Origin: Lentilactobacillus farraginis DSM 18382 = JCM 14108
GTDB taxonomy: Bacteria; Bacillota; Bacilli; Lactobacillales; Lactobacillaceae
Assembly (NCBI RefSeq): GCF_000583655.1
Contig: NZ_BAKI01000013.1
Location: 1-52,054, forward strand
Direction of reading: 5' to 3'
DNA: 52,054 nucleotides
Both the position numbers and the translations under genes were made by a program. Positions 48,145 to 52,054 of this stretch are shown one piece after another (positions within the stretch are counted from its first letter, which is position 1; each line of letters starts with the position of its first letter). The notes below the pieces were generated by a model. The model made no database searches. It saw nothing but the letters and a program-made list of their open reading frames with translations, and was not told the origin of the DNA.

Positions 48145-48209
48145 AAGACTTCCCTTTAAACAGACTGACAATAATCATTCAGTTGTTTAGAGGGAGTCTT
48201 TTTGTCCAA
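48145..48209 (+). terminator. Terminator of hpf
   Basis: AAGACT-T-CCCT-TTAAACA (48145-48161) pairs with TGTTTA-GAGGG-AGTCTT (near 48184-48200) and a T run follows. Near-perfect long stem. Confidence 0.85.
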
Positions 48210-48270
48210 AAATGTTAAGAAAAAAATTGTTTTTAGCGTTACGCTTTCCTATTGTGTTGAAATGTATTAC

Positions 48271-48296
48271 GATAAACAAATGCTGTATTTGTTATC
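48271..48296. repeat. Inverted repeat upstream of secA
   Basis: GATAAACAAAT (48271-48281) and ATTTGTTATC (48287-48296) match except one extra A. It is 110 bases before the secA start in a 267-base gap that otherwise shows no gene. Possible operator or leader hairpin. Confidence 0.4.
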
Positions 48297-48407
48297 AAGG
48301 TGTTTTCATTGATGGCCTTGAATGTTACAATAATTAGGTATGTAGTCAATAGTACGACTAAAATATTAAATTAAACTGGATAACTTGATTTAGAAGGGAA
48401 TTTTCCA

Positions 48408-50771
48408 ATGGCTAATGTTTTAAAAAAATGGGTTGAAAGCGATAAGCATGAACTCAAACGACTAAGCAAAATTGCTGATAAGGTTGGAGCATATGCGGAA
48501 GAATATCGTCAACTCAGTGATGAAGAATTACAAGCCAAGACGCCGGAATTTAAAGAGCGTTATCAAAAAGGCGAAACACTCGATGATTTGCTGCCGGAAG
48601 CTTTTGCAGTTGCCCGTGAAGGCGCTCGTCGGGTACTTGGCCTTTATCCATTCCATGTGCAAATCATGGGTGGCATTGTTCTTCATGAAGGTAACATCGC
48701 GGAAATGAAGACCGGTGAAGGTAAGACTTTAACGGCAACCATGCCGGTTTATTTGAACGCCCTTGCCGGTAAAGGGGTTCATGTTGTTACGGTTAACGAA
48801 TACTTGTCACAACGTGATGCAACCGAAATGGGTGAACTATATAACTGGTTGGGCTTAACGGTTGGTGCCAACTTGGCTGAAATGACACCTGATCAAAAGC
48901 GGGAAGCCTATGCCTGTGATATCACCTACTCAACGAATAGTGAAATCGGATTTGATTATCTGCGGGACAACATGGTTGCCTATAAAGAAGAAATGGTTCA
49001 GCGACCGCTTAACTTTGCAATTGTTGATGAGGTTGATTCGATTTTAATTGATGAGGCCCGAACACCATTGATTATTTCTGGACAGTCTACCGGTACTTCG
49101 GAACTTTATCAGCGAACAGACCGGTTTGCCAAGACGCTTCATGAAAAAGAAGATTTTAAGATTGATTTGGAGACCAAAACGGTTTCTTTAACCGATAAGG
49201 GAATCGAAAAGGCTGAAAAGTATTTTCACTTAAAGAACCTGTATGACACGGACAATACAGCCTTGACCCATCATTTGGATCAGGCTTTGCGAGCCAACTT
49301 TATTATGCTCCGGGATAAGGATTATGTGGTTCAGGACGGCGAGGTCTTGATTGTTGATTCATTTACCGGTCGAATTATGCAGGGCCGGCGCTTTTCCGAT
49401 GGCCTTCATCAGGCGATTGAAGCTAAAGAGGGCGTTGAGATTCAAGAAGAAAGCAAGACAATGGCCACGATTACGTATCAAAATATGTTCCGGATGTACA
49501 AAAAACTTGCCGGTATGACTGGTACGGCCAAGACCGAAGCAGAAGAATTCCGAGAAATTTATAACATGGAAGTTATTTCCGTACCGACCAACAAGCCGGT
49601 TGTCCGGGTGGATCATCCCGACGTGCTGTATCCGACATTGGAAGCCAAGTTTGATGCGGTTGTTAAAGAAATCAAGCAATTGCACAAAAAAGGTCAGCCA
49701 ATGCTGATCGGGACGGTTGCAGTTGAAACCTCCGAATATCTTTCGAAGCGGCTGGACGACGAACAGATCCCGCACGTTGTCTTAAACGCGAAAAATCATG
49801 CCAAAGAAGCCGACATCGTTATGAATGCCGGTCAAAAGGGTGCGGTAACGATTGCGACCAACATGGCCGGGCGAGGAACCGATATTAAATTAGGCCCCGG
49901 GGTTGTTGAATTAGGCGGGTTAGCCGTTATTGGTACTGAACGACACGAATCCCGCCGAATTGATAATCAGCTGCGTGGCCGTTCCGGTCGTCAGGGTGAT
50001 CCGGGCTTGTCACAGTTTTATCTGTCACTTGAAGATGATTTAATGCGTCGATTTGGGTCTGATAAGATCAAGACTTTCTTGGAGCATTTAAACGTTGAGG
50101 GTGAAGATGCTGTTATTCGCTCCAAAATGATTACCAAGCAGGTTGAGTCTGCTCAAAAACGGGTTGAAGGAAACAACTATGATTCCCGAAAGAACGTTTT
50201 GCAGTACGATGATGTTATGCGTCAGCAACGTGAAGTTATTTACGGTGAACGTCAAGAAGTTATCGAAGAAGACAAGGACCTGAAGTGGGTCATTTTGCCA
50301 ATGATCGAACGAACGGTTAACCGAATCGTTGATTTGCATACCCAGGGTGAAAAAGAAGATTGGGATCTGCAAACAATCCTTGATTTCGCTATCAGTGCAA
50401 TGGTTAGTCCTGATCGTATTTCACTTGAAGACTTCCAGGACAAGACACCGGATGAAATCAAGAAGATGCTGATGGGGCTTGCTGATTCGGTCTACAAAGA
50501 AAAGCAAAAACAACTTTACGATCAATCTCAAATGCTTGAATTTGAAAAAGTTGTTATCTTGCGGGTGGTTGATTCCCACTGGACGGATCATATTGATATG
50601 ATGGATCAACTTCGTCAGTCAATCGGTCTTCGAGGTTACGGTCAATTGAATCCATTGGTTGAATACCAACGGGAAGGTTACAAGATGTTTGAAGAAATGA
50701 TTGCGGATATTGATTATGATGCAACTCGGCTCTTTATGAAGGCCGAAATTCGTCAAAATATGCAACGGTAA
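48408..50771 (+). CDS. secA: Preprotein translocase ATPase SecA
   Basis: A 787-residue ATPase that drives proteins through SecYEG. It has Walker [15 protein letters not shown] (about residues 101-114), [20 protein letters not shown] and the helicase-like [16 protein letters not shown] and [19 protein letters not shown]. The C-terminus ends at a helical domain and lacks the cysteine-rich zinc tail found in many SecA proteins. AGAAGGGA precedes ATG 48408. Confidence 0.98.
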   Translation: MANVLKKWVESDKHELKRLSKIADKVGAYAEEYRQLSDEELQAKTPEFKERYQKGETLDDLLPEAFAVAREGARRVLGLYPFHVQIMGGIVLHEGNIAEMKTGEGKTLTATMPVYLNALAGKGVHVVTVNEYLSQRDATEMGELYNWLGLTVGANLAEMTPDQKREAYACDITYSTNSEIGFDYLRDNMVAYKEEMVQRPLNFAIVDEVDSILIDEARTPLIISGQSTGTSELYQRTDRFAKTLHEKEDFKIDLETKTVSLTDKGIEKAEKYFHLKNLYDTDNTALTHHLDQALRANFIMLRDKDYVVQDGEVLIVDSFTGRIMQGRRFSDGLHQAIEAKEGVEIQEESKTMATITYQNMFRMYKKLAGMTGTAKTEAEEFREIYNMEVISVPTNKPVVRVDHPDVLYPTLEAKFDAVVKEIKQLHKKGQPMLIGTVAVETSEYLSKRLDDEQIPHVVLNAKNHAKEADIVMNAGQKGAVTIATNMAGRGTDIKLGPGVVELGGLAVIGTERHESRRIDNQLRGRSGRQGDPGLSQFYLSLEDDLMRRFGSDKIKTFLEHLNVEGEDAVIRSKMITKQVESAQKRVEGNNYDSRKNVLQYDDVMRQQREVIYGERQEVIEEDKDLKWVILPMIERTVNRIVDLHTQGEKEDWDLQTILDFAISAMVSPDRISLEDFQDKTPDEIKKMLMGLADSVYKEKQKQLYDQSQMLEFEKVVILRVVDSHWTDHIDMMDQLRQSIGLRGYGQLNPLVEYQREGYKMFEEMIADIDYDATRLFMKAEIRQNMQR

Positions 50772-50783
50772 TATCGTGATTAA

Positions 50784-50830
50784 ACAAACGGGACTGGACA
50801 AAATCACTTTTGTCTCGGTCCCTTTGTTTG
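50784..50830 (+). terminator. Terminator of secA
   Basis: ACAAACGGGAC-TG-GACAAAA pairs with TTTTGTC-TC-GGTCCC-TTTGT around loop TCAC. Same family as the terminators at 11.45 and 34.5 kb; the upstream CGTGATTAAACAAACG also occurs after repeat copy 2. Confidence 0.75.
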
Positions 50831-50875
50831 TTGATTTTGATTAATAAAATAATTTGTTTGAAATGGGGAATAAAT

Positions 50876-51998
50876 ATGGCATTTGAATTAAGTGAAGCCA
50901 AAAAACAACTTGCAGATATGCAAAAAGCCATCGATGGTTTTAGGGGGTCGCTTTGACTTCGATGCCCTAAGTGAAAGCATTAGTATCAATGAAGCCAAAA
51001 TGGCAGAACCTGGTTTTTGGGATGACCAGCAAAGTGCTCAGAAATTAATTGATGAGACAAATCAGCTCAAGACCAAGCGGGATAATTTTAAGACGCTAAC
51101 CGGTGAATTAGACGATCTAAAAGTAACTTTAGAATTAATTGCCGAGGATCCGGCTGCCGGGATGCAGGATGAATTTACGGCCAAGGCTGAAAAGCTTAAA
51201 AAACAGCTTGATCGTTACCAACTTGGCTTGCTGTTAAACGGCAAATACGATCATAACAATGCTATTTTGGAAATTCATCCAGGTGCCGGTGGCACTGAAG
51301 CTCAGGATTGGGGAGCGATGCTGCTTCGAATGTACACGCGTTGGGCAGAAGCACATGATTTTAAGGTTGACGTTTTGGATTATCAAGTTGGTGAAGTTGC
51401 CGGAATTAATAGTGTTTCTATCCTAATCAGCGGCGAAAATGCTTACGGGTATCTCCGCTCTGAAAAGGGGGTTCACCGACTAGTCCGGATTTCACCGTTT
51501 GACTCTGCCGGCCGGCGGCATACGTCGTTTGCTTCGGTTGATGTTATGCCCGAATTAAATGATGATGTTTCCATTAAGATTAATCCGGAAGATTTAAAAG
51601 TGGATGTTTACCGGGCAAGTGGTGCTGGCGGTCAACATGTCAATAAGACATCGTCAGCCGTGCGAATTACGCATTTGCCAACCGGAATTGTTGTTGCCAG
51701 TCAGGCGCAACGTTCACAGCTTCAAAACCGGCAAACGGCGTTAAATATGTTGAAGTCCAAACTTTATGAGCTGGAAGAACAAAAGAAAGCCGAAGAGAAG
51801 GCTAAAATTGAGGGTGAACAACTGGATATCGGCTGGGGTTCTCAAATCCGGTCCTACGTATTTCATCCATATTCAATGGTGAAAGATCACCGAACCAATT
51901 ATGAAACAGCCAATGTAAATGGCGTGATGGATGGCGATTTAGATCCATTTATTAACGCGTATCTGCAGTGGCAATTGAGTCGGGAAAATCCTGATTAA
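50876..51998 (+). CDS. prfB: Peptide chain release factor 2, with programmed +1 frameshift
   Basis: Terminates translation at UGA and UAA. The first 26 codons from ATG 50876 run to an in-frame TGA at 50954; ribosomes shift +1 at CTT and continue as DFDALSESISINEAK, giving about 373 residues. Functional parts are the codon-recognition motif SPF (VRISPFDSAGRRHTSF) and the catalytic GGQ (ASGAGGQHVNKTSSAV). Unlike the other breaks in this window this is genuine and conserved. Confidence 0.97.
50942..50957 (+). promoter_or_regulatory. prfB: prfB recoding site
   Basis: AGGGGG (50942-50947) acts as an internal Shine-Dalgarno, 3 bases before CTT TGA C (50951-50957). Slow reading of UGA when RF2 is scarce lets the ribosome slip +1, giving autoregulation. 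Confidence 0.95.
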
Positions 51999-52010
51999 CC
52001 CCTGCATGAT

Positions 52011-52054
52011 AAAAAGTGGCGTGAAACCAAATCGGTTTTCACGCCACTTTTTAT
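52011..52054 (+). terminator. Terminator of prfB
   Basis: AAAAAGTGGCGTGAAA (52011-52026) and 52037-52052 form a perfect 16-bp stem, extended by CC/GG, ending in TTTTT. Confidence 0.92.

Noticed and set aside
50876..50956. prfB as another sequencing frameshift
   Set aside because: The AGGGGG-n3-CTTTGAC context is the conserved programmed site of release factor 2.

Overview
The window looks like a chromosomal core segment of a Gram-positive, AT-rich lactic acid bacterium of the family Lactobacillaceae. The evidence is the gene order (cysS-mrnC-rlmB-rae1-sigH-rpmG-secE-nusG, then L11/L1 and L10/L7-L12; and later tadA-ffs-dnaX-ebfC-recR-yaaL-tmk-darA-holB-yabA-rsmI, tsaB-rimI-tsaD-ydiF-rex-groESL, comFA-comFC-hpf-secA-prfB), a D-lactate dehydrogenase, a two-part galactose pathway (galK-galE-galT), strong AGGAGG-type ribosome binding sites and frequent TTG/GTG starts. 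I cannot name the species from the sequence alone. No tRNA, rRNA, CRISPR array, complete insertion sequence or prophage was seen.

Layout. 0.1-8.4 kb: translation and secretion genes on the + strand, with an unrelated alpha/beta hydrolase gene between nusG and rplK and classic ribosomal-protein leader RNAs. 8.5-19.5 kb: an accessory stretch with mprF, an unknown membrane-anchored protein whose promoter carries four exactly 11-bp-phased direct repeats, a LysR regulator divergent from a YeiH-type transporter, the gal operon and ldhD. 19.6-23.1 kb: nrdHEF (class Ib ribonucleotide reductase) on the - strand under a probable NrdR box. 23.2-34.5 kb: a long + strand run of DNA replication/repair, tRNA modification, c-di-AMP sensing and lipid genes, including the SRP RNA. 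34.6-45.4 kb: ydiF-type ABC-F ATPase, rex, groESL (CIRCE), a KimA-like permease, lrgAB, tagO and a YigZ/IMPACT protein. 45.4-52.05 kb: late competence genes, hpf, secA and prfB with its programmed frameshift.

Eight places in seven genes (lysR, galK, galT, nrdE, dnaX, the ABC-F gene twice, comFC) are broken by one missing base, and in each case adding a single copy of a neighbouring identical base restores the conserved family sequence. Two of these genes are normally essential (dnaX, nrdE), so the pattern points to sequencing error rather than gene decay. comFA has a further shift of the opposite sign. I annotate these genes over their full reconstructed span.

The most interesting regulatory signals are the 11-bp-phased repeat promoter near 12.1 kb, a perfect 10-bp hairpin covering the ribosome binding site of the sigH-like sigma factor, a folded leader on ldhD, and a modular dispersed intergenic repeat with linked terminator hairpins. 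I did not find a convincing wholly new multi-gene system; the best lead is the unknown protein at 11.5-12.0 kb with its promoter.
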